A stretch of 14,505 nucleotides of DNA from positions 23,985 through 38,489 of the forward strand of contig DHQI01000064.1 of NCBI GenBank assembly GCA_002408065.1, written 5' to 3'. This DNA is from Bacteroidales bacterium UBA5342. Lineage in GTDB: Bacteria; Bacteroidota; Bacteroidia; Bacteroidales; UBA5342. A program made the position numbers and the translations under genes. The notes under the pieces were generated by a model that was not told the origin of the DNA, made no database searches, and was given only the letters and a program-made list of their open reading frames with translations. Position 1 is the stretch's first letter; each line of letters starts with the position of its first letter. Positions 1 to 7,022 of this stretch are shown here, piece by piece.

Positions 1-2
1 CT

Positions 3-44
3 CATTGAATCATTCACTCATTCACTCATTGTATCATAGCCTCT
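3..44 (+). repeat. CATTNNNN 8-base repeat leader before the EamA gene
   Basis: Four units in 8-base register begin with CATT: cattgaat, cattcact, cattcact, cattgtat (3-34). A decayed unit, catagcct (35-42), follows, and the start codon comes two bases later. The same type of run sits directly before parC and aroK. No Shine-Dalgarno sequence is visible, so this low-G stretch is the probable 5' leader. Its role is unknown. Confidence 0.7.
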
Positions 45-932
45 ATGACCTCAAGTAACTGGAAGACCTACATGGCTCTCGTTTTGGCGATGGTAGGATG
101 GGCACTGTCCTTTGTTTGGTTCAAAGTAGCCTTGCCTGTGTATGGTCCACTGACGATTGTTTTCTTTCGTTTAGTCATTTCAGCAGCGCTCCTATTTGTG
201 TTTCTTAAACTGACAGGAAAGTTTGTGATTCCCAATAAGCAAGAACGAAAAATGCTGTTTCTTTTGGCATTGTTTGAACCTTTTCTTTACTTTTTGGGGG
301 AAAGTTACGGGCTGATGTATATTTCGTCAACTTTGGGTGCTGTTATTGTGGCCACTATTCCGCTTTTTGCGGTTATTCCGGCGCGTATCATTCACAACGA
401 ACATCCATCCGGAAATTTCTTTTTGGGTGCTACTATGTCCTTGATAGGCGTTTTATTTGTGGCTTTTCAGCCCGGTTTGTCGGTTTCTGGTTTGGGTATT
501 GCACTTGAATTTGTGGCGGTATTTGCAGCCGTGGGCTATTCTACTGTGCTAAAGAAAATACCTGATTCAGTCTCCATCTTCTCAATTATTTTTTATCAAA
601 GCTTAATTGGGGCCTTGTATTTTCTTCCGCTTTGGTTAGCTTTTGAAGCTAAGGATACTTTGGCTACACCTTTTGATCTTCCGGCTTTTATTGCTATTGT
701 CGAATTGGCTGTGGTGGCTTCTGTGTTGGCTTTTGTGTTGTTTACTTACGGTATACGCCGTATCGGCATCAGTCGCTCTAACGTTTTTGTGAATGCCATC
801 CCCGGTTTCACAGCCATCTTTGCCTGGATTATTCTTGGAGACCCTTTAACTGCCAATAAACTCATAGGTTTGGGCTTGCTCTTTGTCGGATTGTGGGTGG
901 CACAACGTAAAAAGTTGACTTTCCGAAAATAA
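45..932 (+). CDS. EamA/DMT-family inner-membrane transporter
   Basis: This 295-residue, very hydrophobic protein has the usual length for the drug/metabolite transporter superfamily with two EamA domains. About ten membrane helices can be picked out (roughly residues 10-30, 35-57, 68-88, 93-113, 122-142, 147-167, 178-200, 212-235, 242-262, 267-287). The second half carries the typical late EamA pattern: a GISRSNVFVNAIPGFTAIFAW stretch around residues 243-263, then LGDPLT near 265. Family members export or import small metabolites such as amino acids, but nothing in the sequence shows the substrate. The ATG at 45 is preferred because it leaves a short polar N-terminus before helix 1; Met10 is an alternative. 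The gene stands alone, with a repeat-type leader before it and mazE 83 bases after it on the same strand. The family call is firm, the substrate open. Confidence 0.9.
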   Translation: MTSSNWKTYMALVLAMVGWALSFVWFKVALPVYGPLTIVFFRLVISAALLFVFLKLTGKFVIPNKQERKMLFLLALFEPFLYFLGESYGLMYISSTLGAVIVATIPLFAVIPARIIHNEHPSGNFFLGATMSLIGVLFVAFQPGLSVSGLGIALEFVAVFAAVGYSTVLKKIPDSVSIFSIIFYQSLIGALYFLPLWLAFEAKDTLATPFDLPAFIAIVELAVVASVLAFVLFTYGIRRIGISRSNVFVNAIPGFTAIFAWIILGDPLTANKLIGLGLLFVGLWVAQRKKLTFRK

Positions 933-960
933 TTTGTAGCATTTTTTTACCTGGATTTTT

Positions 961-992
961 CTTGTCGTTTCTTTTGGAATGTATTTACTTTG
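961..992 (+). promoter_or_regulatory. Candidate Bacteroidota-type promoter of mazEF
   Basis: CTTG (961-964), a 20-base spacer and TTACTTTG (985-992) match the Bacteroidota consensus TTTG-N19-21-TAnnTTTG at 3 of 4 and 5 of 6 defined positions. The implied transcript start leaves a leader of only about 10-20 bases before the mazE ATG at 1016. The downstream element overlaps an inverted repeat, as expected for an autorepressed operon. Confidence 0.5.
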
Positions 993-1008
993 TAGTTACA
1001 ACAAAGTA
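986..1008. promoter_or_regulatory. Inverted repeat, candidate MazE/MazEF operator
   Basis: TACTTTGT (986-993) and ACAAAGTA (1001-1008) form a perfect 8-base inverted repeat around a 7-base spacer. It overlaps the candidate -7 element and ends 7 bases before the mazE ATG. MazE-type AbrB-fold antitoxins bind such dyads to repress their own operon, so this is the natural operator candidate. Binding itself is inferred. Confidence 0.55.
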
Positions 1009-1015
1009 GATAAAC

Positions 1016-1261
1016 ATGGATATTCCCGTAATTAAAATAGGTAATTCTAAAGGTATTCGTCTTAGTAAGTTAATACTTGACCGCTATGAGATTAAAGATA
1101 AGGTGGAGTTGATAATGGAATATGATCGTTTGATAATTAAGCCTAAGCCTGATCCCCGTGAAGGGTGGGATGTTGCTTTTGAAAAAGCTGCCATTTATGA
1201 TGAAGAGGAAATGTTGATTGATGATGTTTTTGAAGATGAGGAGTTTGAGGAATGGAAATAG
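1016..1261 (+). CDS. mazE: MazE-type antitoxin (AbrB/SpoVT fold)
   Basis: This 81-residue protein fits the size of MazE antitoxins. Residues 1-45 have the swapped-hairpin AbrB pattern (IPVIKIGNSKGIRLSKLIL, then a short beta-rich part ending LIIKPKPDP), which forms the DNA-binding dimer. The C-terminal third is strongly acidic (EDEEFEEW and preceding Glu/Asp runs), the usual disordered tail that wraps MazF and blocks its RNA site. The stop overlaps the mazF start by 10 bases (ATG at 1252), giving translational coupling with the antitoxin first, the classic order. Transcription probably starts at the promoter directly upstream and is autorepressed through the dyad at 986-1008. The gene pair is AT-rich. 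The identity is clear from sequence pattern and partner. Confidence 0.88.
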   Translation: MDIPVIKIGNSKGIRLSKLILDRYEIKDKVELIMEYDRLIIKPKPDPREGWDVAFEKAAIYDEEEMLIDDVFEDEEFEEWK

Positions 1262-1575
1262 AGCAGTATTCTATAGTGATAGTGAATCTTGACCCTACAG
1301 TTGGTAGTGAGATAAAAAAACGTCGCCCTTGCGTTGTAGTATCGCCTGCTGAAATGAATAGACACTTAAGAACTGTTGTGGTGATACCTATGACAACAGC
1401 AAAAAGACTAATGCCTACCAGGGTGAAAATTACTCATCAAGATAAACAAGGTTTTGTCGCTGTAGATCAGATAAGGACTATTGATAAAAGCAGAATTGTT
1501 AAAGTTGTTGGTGTTTTAAAAAGTAAAGAGATATTACAACTTAAAAATGTAATAAATGAGACTTTTGTGTTGTAA
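1252..1575 (+). CDS. mazF: MazF/PemK-type mRNA interferase toxin
   Basis: At 107 residues it is close to the size of E. coli MazF. Family landmarks are visible: an N-terminal strand IVIVNLDP; GSEIKKRRPCVVVSP (about residues 18-32), which corresponds to the G-x-E-x-x-K-x-RP-x-x-V-x-S motif; VVVIPMTT (about 43-50); and QIRTIDKSRI (about 73-82), the conserved strand and helix near the dimer interface. MazF proteins are sequence-specific endoribonucleases that cut mRNA and stall growth when the antitoxin is degraded; the cut sequence cannot be predicted here. The gene overlaps mazE by 10 bases. A hand count over 1261-1560 gives about 35% G+C, below the roughly 42% seen in part of aroK, consistent with acquisition by transfer. 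No truncation is seen, so the toxin is probably active. Confidence 0.92.
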   Translation: MEIEQYSIVIVNLDPTVGSEIKKRRPCVVVSPAEMNRHLRTVVVIPMTTAKRLMPTRVKITHQDKQGFVAVDQIRTIDKSRIVKVVGVLKSKEILQLKNVINETFVL

Positions 1576-1912
1576 TATCAAATAGATTATTAGATGTGTG
1601 TTAAATAATTTGAGATTTTTTGTGTTTAATCGAGGCAAAAAAGTGAGAGATAGCCGTAGTTGCCTTGAGCCTTTTTTGACGAAGAGTAAACGCAAAAGAA
1701 TTAAATTATAATGCTCATCTTATAGACTATTTGGTATAATATCTAGTGTTAAGTCGCAGAAAAATAATCGTCCCCAATCTTCCCTCCCTTCTTTTGTTGG
1801 CTTTTTCTTAAAAATGCTTGTTCAACAATTGTGAATATCTATAAATTCTAATTCTTTGAATAGTGGAGCATATTTGTTTTATTTGTTTGGTTGAGGAATA
1901 GATTTAAAACTT
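1576..1912. other. mazF-parE spacer
   Basis: These 337 bases hold no gene I can support. They contain an inverted repeat CAAAAAAG (1636-1643)/CTTTTTTG (1671-1678) with a long 27-base loop containing its own AGGCA/TGCCT pair (1633-1637, 1661-1665). This may act as a weak terminator for mazEF or be a remnant of a dispersed repeat. The last 60 bases probably carry the parE promoter. The middle part (about 1690-1840) shows nothing recognisable. Confidence 0.5.
1855..1889 (+). promoter_or_regulatory. Weak candidate promoter of parE
   Basis: TTTG (1855-1858), then 21 bases, then TATTTGTTTG (1880-1889), which resembles the Bacteroidota -7 box TAnnTTTG but with altered spacing between TA and TTTG. 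It would place the transcript start about 15-20 bases before the parE ATG. The imperfect match keeps this tentative. Confidence 0.3.
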
Positions 1913-3766
1913 ATGGACGATAATCACATTGCAGAATATACTTCCGATGCTATACGGACGCTTGACTGGCAAGAACATATACGTTTGCGTCCGGGTATGT
2001 ATATCGGAAAGCTAGGGAAAGGAAAATCATCCGACGATGGTATTTATGTGTTGATTAAAGAGGTGGTGGATAACTCCATCGATGAACACATGATGGGCTT
2101 TGGTAAGGTGATTGACATTACCGTGACGGAGGAGGGCCGTGTGACCATACGTGACTACGGACGCGGTGTGCCCTTGGACAAAGTGGTGGATGTGGTATCC
2201 AAAATGAATACCGGAGCCAAATATGATTCCAAAGTATTTAAAAAATCTGTAGGTCTCAACGGGGTAGGTACCAAAGCTGTCAATGCCCTATCCCAATATT
2301 TTACCATACAGGCTTATCGTGACGGGCAAACTCAAAGTGCTGAATTTGAGCGTGGTGTTTTGGTAGTGAACTCGGATGTGACGATGAGTGACGAGCCTAA
2401 TGGCACTGAGGTGTCTTTTGAACCGGATGATGAGGTTTTTGGTGCATACAAATTCCGTTTGGAATATATTGTAAACCTAGTGAAAAACTACGTATACCTC
2501 AACACCGGACTGACCATAATGCTCAATGGCGTGAAATATGCTTCGCGTAATGGTCTGAAGGATTTGCTGAATGAGCAAATTGGTTCGGAGCCTCTTTATC
2601 CGATTATTCATCTTAATGGTGAAGATATCGAAATTGCCATGACGCACTCTAACCAATACGGAGAGGAATACCATACCTACGTCAATGGGCAGCATACCAC
2701 ACAGGGAGGAACTCATCAGTTGGCTTTCCGCGAGGCTGTGGCCAAAGTTATACGTGAGCATTACAATAAAAGCTTTGACTTGAGCGATATCCGTAGCGGA
2801 TTGATTGCTGCGGTGAGTGTAAAGGTGGAAGAGCCTGTTTTTGAGTCTCAGACCAAAACGAAGCTAGGCTCTAAAGATATGGGACCGGGTGGACCTACAG
2901 TACGTCAGTTTATTCTTGATTTTCTGAAGAAAGAGCTGGATAATTTCTTACACAAAAATCCTGATACAACAGAGATTTTACTTAAAAAGATTCAGAGCTC
3001 TGAGCGTGAGCGTAAAGCCATAGCTGGGGTGAAGAAAATAGCACGTGAGCGTGCCAAAAAAGCCAATCTTCATAATAAAAAGCTGAGAGACTGTCGTGTA
3101 CACTTGGATGATAAAAAAGGGGATCGTCGTTCAGAAACGTCAATTTTCATTACCGAGGGGGATTCGGCAAGTGGATCGATCACTAAATCACGTGATGTAA
3201 ATACTCAAGCTGTGTTCAGTTTGCGTGGTAAACCGCTTAACAGCTTTGGGTTGACACAAAAGGTGGTATACGAAAATGAAGAGTTTAACCTCTTGCAAGC
3301 GGCTCTCAATATCGAAGATGGTCTGGATAATTTGCGTTACGACAAAGTTATCATTGCTACAGATGCCGATGTGGATGGTATGCATATTCGTTTACTTTTG
3401 ATGACCTTCTTTTTGCAATTTTTTCCGGAATTGGTGAGAAAAGGGCATGTATACATCTTGCAAACTCCGCTTTTCCGTGTCAGAAATAAGAAAAAAACCA
3501 TTTATTGTTACTCTGAGGAAGAACGTGTGTCGGCTATTAATGAAATAGGCAAAGAGGCTGAGATCACCCGTTTCAAGGGACTTGGTGAAATTTCGCCGGA
3601 TGAATTTAAATATTTTATAGGCGAAGATATTCGCCTCGATAAAGTATACTTGGGGAGCAAAGAAAAAATAGAAAATCTACTCTCTTTTTATATGGGTAAG
3701 AATACCCCTGACCGTCAGGAATTTATTATTGACAATCTGGTGGTAGAGGAAGATGTTGTGGAATAG
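1913..3766 (+). CDS. parE: DNA topoisomerase IV subunit B (ParE)
   Basis: ATPase subunit of topoisomerase IV, which with ParC decatenates daughter chromosomes and relaxes supercoils in an ATP-dependent way. At 617 residues it lacks the large insert of some proteobacterial GyrB proteins. Landmarks in order: RPGMYIG (26-32); the GHKL ATP site KEVVDNSIDE with catalytic Glu50 and Mg-binding Asn54; DYGRG (81-85); GLNGVGTKAVNALS (from 114), the ATP lid; QTKTKLGS (313-320), holding the Lys that contacts ATP; TOPRIM Glu415 in EGDSASG; DADVDG with metal-binding Asp484, 486 and 488; and RFKGLGE (553-559). Every key residue I checked is present. The ATG at 1913 gives a standard N-terminus. parC follows after 119 bases on the same strand, so the pair is probably one operon; this adjacency and the ParC partner argue for topoisomerase IV rather than gyrase, whose genes are usually apart in this phylum. 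Confidence 0.93.
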   Translation: MDDNHIAEYTSDAIRTLDWQEHIRLRPGMYIGKLGKGKSSDDGIYVLIKEVVDNSIDEHMMGFGKVIDITVTEEGRVTIRDYGRGVPLDKVVDVVSKMNTGAKYDSKVFKKSVGLNGVGTKAVNALSQYFTIQAYRDGQTQSAEFERGVLVVNSDVTMSDEPNGTEVSFEPDDEVFGAYKFRLEYIVNLVKNYVYLNTGLTIMLNGVKYASRNGLKDLLNEQIGSEPLYPIIHLNGEDIEIAMTHSNQYGEEYHTYVNGQHTTQGGTHQLAFREAVAKVIREHYNKSFDLSDIRSGLIAAVSVKVEEPVFESQTKTKLGSKDMGPGGPTVRQFILDFLKKELDNFLHKNPDTTEILLKKIQSSERERKAIAGVKKIARERAKKANLHNKKLRDCRVHLDDKKGDRRSETSIFITEGDSASGSITKSRDVNTQAVFSLRGKPLNSFGLTQKVVYENEEFNLLQAALNIEDGLDNLRYDKVIIATDADVDGMHIRLLLMTFFLQFFPELVRKGHVYILQTPLFRVRNKKKTIYCYSEEERVSAINEIGKEAEITRFKGLGEISPDEFKYFIGEDIRLDKVYLGSKEKIENLLSFYMGKNTPDRQEFIIDNLVVEEDVVE

Positions 3767-3822
3767 ATTAATAGTTAAAAATGTAGAATGAAAAATGATG
3801 TGAGTTTATTCACTCATTTTAA

Positions 3823-3865
3823 GCAGAGCGAAATCCCGACGTCTGCGATCTAATATTTTTCGGGA
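3823..3865 (+). repeat. Two overlapping hairpins in the parE-parC spacer
   Basis: GCAGA (3823-3827) can pair with TCTGC (3842-3846), and TCCCGA (3834-3839) can pair with TCGGGA (3860-3865). The two stems interlock, so they would be either alternatives or a pseudoknot. No clean T-run follows, so a strong terminator is unlikely and read-through into parC is expected. The block looks like a dispersed intergenic repeat, but no second copy is present in this window. Confidence 0.45.
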
Positions 3866-3869
3866 CACG

Positions 3870-3885
3870 CATTCTCACATTGTTT
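3870..3885 (+). repeat. CATTNNNN repeat leader directly before parC
   Basis: Two 8-base units, cattctca (3870-3877) and cattgttt (3878-3885), end exactly where the parC ATG begins at 3886. A related stretch, ttattcactcatt, lies at 3807-3819. This is the same leader type as before the EamA gene and aroK. There is no purine-rich ribosome-binding sequence. Confidence 0.55.
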
Positions 3886-6636
3886 ATGGATGAAAAGGAC
3901 CAAAATAACAAATCATTAGAAGAGCAAAACCTGCCTCAGGAAATAGACCAAGTGGAAGATCATCAAAATGATGATGTGCAACATCTGGCCGGAATGTATG
4001 AGGAATGGTTTCTTGACTATGCTTCGTATGTTATCTTGGAGCGTGCGGTTCCGCATGTTAACGATGGATTGAAGCCTGTTCAGCGCCGTATCCTTCACTC
4101 TATGAAACGAATGGATGATGGTCGTTACAATAAGGTAGCGAATATCATTGGGCATACTATGCAGTTTCACCCTCATGGCGATGCCTCTATTGGTGATGCT
4201 TTAGTGCAGCTGGGGCAGAAAGAATTCTTGGTAGACTCGCAGGGTAACTGGGGAAATGTATTCACCGGTGATGGTGCGGCTGCCCCGCGTTATATAGAGG
4301 CGCGTTTGTCCAAGTTTGCTTTGGATGTCCTTTTTAGCCCTAAGGTGACCTCTTGGAAACTATCGTATGATGGCCGTAATAAAGAGCCACAGACCCTTCC
4401 GGTAAAATTTCCATTATTGCTGGCTCAGGGCGTAGAAGGTATTGCTGTAGGTCTGGCATCCAAGATATTACCTCATAATTTCAATGAGCTGATAGAGGCT
4501 TCTATAGCTTATCTCCGAGGAAAATCATTTGAGATATATCCTGATTTCATGACCGGTGGTATGATGGATGTGAGTCGTTATAATGACGGATTGCGCGGAG
4601 GTGCTGTTAAGGTGCGGGCACGCATTACTAAACTGGATTCCAAAACGTTGGTGATAAATGAAATACCATATGGTAAGAACACTTCTTCGCTCATTGATTC
4701 CATCCTGAAAGCCAATGATAAAGGCAAGATTAAGATAAAAAAGATTGACGATAATACGGCGGATAAAGTAGAGATTTTAGTGCACTTGGCGCCGGGAACC
4801 TCTTCGGATAAAACCATCGATGCCTTGTATGCTTTTACTGATTGTGAGGTGAGCATATCGCCTAATGCCTGTGTTATTGAGGATAATAAGCCACACTTTA
4901 TTGGCGTTTCGCAAATTCTGAGAATCAATACCGATAATACGGTGAAGGTCTTGCGCGATGAACTTTATGTGCGCAAAGGTGAATTAGAGTCTCAGTGGCA
5001 TACACTTTCTTTGGAGAAAATCTTTATCGAAGAGCGTATTTACAAAGACAAGGGGTATGAAGATGCTAAGGATAAAGAGGAAGCTATACTGCATATCCGT
5101 AAGCGTTTAGATCCTTTTTTGCCACGCTTGCGTCAGGAAATTACCGACGATGATATTTCTCATCTCTTTGAGATCAAGATGGGGCGTATCTTGAAATTTA
5201 ATGCCGATAAAGCGCAGGATCGTCTCTTGGCTATCGAAGAAGAATTGGCTCAGGTAGAGGATAATATTGAGAATATTATCTCCTTTACGATCGATTGGTA
5301 TAAAGGGTTGAAAAAGAAATATGGTCACTTTTTTGAACGCCATACAGAGATTCGTAGCTTCGAGACTATTGTAGCCTCTAAAGTAGTGGTAGCTAATCAA
5401 AAACTTTACATTAACCGTAAGGAAGGTTTTATTGGTACAAGCTTGAAAAAAGATGAATTTGTTTGCGAATGTTCTGATATCGATGATGTCATCATTTTTT
5501 ACAAAGATGGTACTTATTTAACCACTAAAGTATCTGAAAAGCAATTTGTTGGGAAAAAGGCTGTGATTCATATTGCCAAATACAAACGTAACGATAAGCG
5601 TACTACTTATAATCTGATATACCGTGATGGCCGCAGTGGTTCCTCCTTTATGAAACGTTTTTTTGCCACAGGTATGACCCGTGATAAAGAGTACAATATG
5701 ATGCAAGGTACGCCGGGTTCTAAAATTTGGTATTTTACAGCCAACCCTAACGGAGAAGCCGAAGTAGTATTAGTAAAACTGAAGCCAAAACCCCGTATGC
5801 GCTCTACGGTACTGGATGTGGATTTCAGTGCGTTAGCCATCAAGGGGCGCAGCTCACGAGGAAATTTAGTAACCAAGAATGAGATTTTCAAAGTGTCGCT
5901 AAAAGAAAGGGGGGTGTCGACTCTGGGCGGACGTAAAATATATTTTGACTGGGATGTGTTACGTCTTAATTCTGATAAGCGAGGCGACTTCCTGGGCGAG
6001 TTTCAGGGTGACGATAAACTCTTGATTATTGGTGAAAGCTTCTTCTATACTTCCAATTTTGATTTGTCTAATCATTTTGAAAACGGGGTGAAACGCATAG
6101 AGAAATTTGATTCTGAAAAGGTCTGGTCTGCCATTTTTTATGATGCAGATCAAAAGCATTACTACATCAAACGTTTCAATATGGAAACCAGTCAACGACC
6201 GGTATCTATCATTGGTGATAATGAAAAATCGCAGTTGCTGGTCTTGACTGATGAGCGTTTCCCACAGATACAAATCACTTTTGGCGGAGCAGACAAAACA
6301 CGCGAACCATTGAAGGTAGATGTTGAAGAATTTATTGCTGTAAAAGGCTACAAAGCCAGAGGTAAGCGGTTGACGACTTATAAGGTGAGCAAGATAGAAG
6401 AAATTGAACCTTTGCAAAAAGCTCTGCCTGAAGAAGAAAAAGTGAAAAAGTTTATTTCGGAGGATGACGACGAAAGTAATGATGATCATAGCGCAGAAGA
6501 ATTTGTGCCTATAGAGGACAAAAAAGCTAAAGAAGTTCTTTTTGATTTAGGCGATAAAAAAACAAAAAAAAAGAAATCGGCAGTGAAACCAGCAGGTGAA
6601 GATGTGGATGAAAGTCAAATGAAATTGTTTGACTAG
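3886..6636 (+). CDS. parC: DNA topoisomerase IV subunit A (ParC)
   Basis: Breakage-reunion subunit of topoisomerase IV, partner of the upstream ParE. The ATG at 3886 gives 916 residues; a TTG at 3880 would add two, but the ATG is the normal choice. Landmarks: VQRRILHSM in the winged-helix region (about 60-70), HPHGDASIGDAL (95-106) in the quinolone-resistance-determining region, and the catalytic Tyr136 in APRYIEARLSK, which forms the covalent link to DNA. The DNA-gate core runs to about residue 430, followed by a coiled-coil segment (about 440-490). A C-terminal beta-pinwheel then covers about 500-820, with KGRSSRGNLV (from about 657) in a GyrA-box-like position. From about 845 to the end is a charged, probably disordered tail (Asp/Glu-rich, then a Lys run) finishing in QMKLFD. 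It is longer than E. coli ParC (752), which is usual for Bacteroidota. The position equal to GyrA Ser83 is Ala100. Expression is probably from the parE promoter. Confidence 0.93.
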   Translation: MDEKDQNNKSLEEQNLPQEIDQVEDHQNDDVQHLAGMYEEWFLDYASYVILERAVPHVNDGLKPVQRRILHSMKRMDDGRYNKVANIIGHTMQFHPHGDASIGDALVQLGQKEFLVDSQGNWGNVFTGDGAAAPRYIEARLSKFALDVLFSPKVTSWKLSYDGRNKEPQTLPVKFPLLLAQGVEGIAVGLASKILPHNFNELIEASIAYLRGKSFEIYPDFMTGGMMDVSRYNDGLRGGAVKVRARITKLDSKTLVINEIPYGKNTSSLIDSILKANDKGKIKIKKIDDNTADKVEILVHLAPGTSSDKTIDALYAFTDCEVSISPNACVIEDNKPHFIGVSQILRINTDNTVKVLRDELYVRKGELESQWHTLSLEKIFIEERIYKDKGYEDAKDKEEAILHIRKRLDPFLPRLRQEITDDDISHLFEIKMGRILKFNADKAQDRLLAIEEELAQVEDNIENIISFTIDWYKGLKKKYGHFFERHTEIRSFETIVASKVVVANQKLYINRKEGFIGTSLKKDEFVCECSDIDDVIIFYKDGTYLTTKVSEKQFVGKKAVIHIAKYKRNDKRTTYNLIYRDGRSGSSFMKRFFATGMTRDKEYNMMQGTPGSKIWYFTANPNGEAEVVLVKLKPKPRMRSTVLDVDFSALAIKGRSSRGNLVTKNEIFKVSLKERGVSTLGGRKIYFDWDVLRLNSDKRGDFLGEFQGDDKLLIIGESFFYTSNFDLSNHFENGVKRIEKFDSEKVWSAIFYDADQKHYYIKRFNMETSQRPVSIIGDNEKSQLLVLTDERFPQIQITFGGADKTREPLKVDVEEFIAVKGYKARGKRLTTYKVSKIEEIEPLQKALPEEEKVKKFISEDDDESNDDHSAEEFVPIEDKKAKEVLFDLGDKKTKKKKSAVKPAGEDVDESQMKLFD

Positions 6637-6770
6637 CTGAGTGATCGGTGGCTGATGACCGAGCGATGTACTGAGCACTTGCCGAAGTGTGATTCTTGAA
6701 GAATGAGAGAATTGTATCAAAGTCACTTGTTATTTGTTGGTTTAAAAGTTGAAATATAAAAATGCAGGGC

Positions 6771-6827
6771 ATTTACGGGGTGGCTTTATCCGCATCAAAA
6801 ATAGGGCGGTATTGTTGCCCCGTAAAT
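6771..6827. repeat. 57-base element with perfect 10-base inverted ends
   Basis: ATTTACGGGG (6771-6780) and CCCCGTAAAT (6818-6827) are exact reverse complements, with a 37-base interior holding a further possible CCGC/GCGG pairing (about 6790-6810). The long stem without a T-run is unlike an intrinsic terminator. It could be a structured RNA leader or a small dispersed palindromic repeat. No flanking target duplication is evident, and no second copy lies in the window. Confidence 0.6.
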
Positions 6828-6922
6828 CTGTCTATTTAAATACAGAGGCTTTAGTGCATTAAGTTACTAAGAAAAGTTTTTGTGAATTCTGTCATTATAA
6901 AATTGTAACATAGAATATTCCA

Positions 6923-6965
6923 TTTTCACATTCACAAATTTTCACATTCACAAATTTTCACATTC
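6923..6965 (+). repeat. Tandem 16-base repeat, 2.7 copies
   Basis: The unit TTTTCACATTCACAAA occurs at 6923-6938 and 6939-6954 without a mismatch, then the first 11 bases recur at 6955-6965. It is upstream of aroK and shares the ATTCAC core with the CATTNNNN leader beside it. Perfect copies suggest recent slippage or duplication. Confidence 0.85.
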
Positions 6966-6983
6966 TTCTGACCGAGAACGTTC

Positions 6984-7022
6984 CATTCACGCATTCACTC
7001 ATTCTATCATTCACACATTATC
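6984..7022 (+). repeat. CATTNNNN 8-base repeat leader directly before aroK
   Basis: Five units in strict 8-base register: cattcacg, cattcact, cattctat, cattcaca (6984-7015), then cattatc running into the ATG at 7023. It closely matches the leader before the EamA gene (3-34), with which it shares the exact unit cattcact. No Shine-Dalgarno sequence is present. Confidence 0.75.

Larger units (their letters stand above)
6637..7022. other. parC-aroK spacer, repeat-rich
   Basis: 386 bases without a supported gene. In order they hold small hairpins at 6676-6689 (CACTT-gccg-AAGTG) and 6692-6704 (ATTCTT-g-AAGAAT), a 57-base element with 10-base inverted ends (6771-6827), a 16-base tandem repeat (6923-6965) and the CATTNNNN leader (6984-7022). 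No exact TTTG-N19-21-TAnnTTTG promoter for aroK was found; TTTG (6879-6882) is followed by TAAAATTG (6898-6905) only 15 bases later. Confidence 0.6.

Noticed and set aside
3821..3866. Strong terminator splitting parE and parC
   Set aside because: The stems are only 5-6 pairs and the T-stretch (3856-3860) is inside the loop rather than after the stem, so termination is not supported.
5959..6489. 176-residue open frame on the minus strand inside parC
   Set aside because: It lies wholly within the firmly identified parC frame and has a Phe/Ile-rich composition typical of the complement of a charged coding region; no family pattern is seen.
6771..6827. Known riboswitch before aroK
   Set aside because: No recognised riboswitch core could be identified, and the distance to aroK with repeats between makes a simple expression platform unlikely.
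6923..7022. Possible CRISPR array
   Set aside because: The repeats are 16 and 8 bases, directly adjacent, without unique spacers of constant length, and no cas gene is present.
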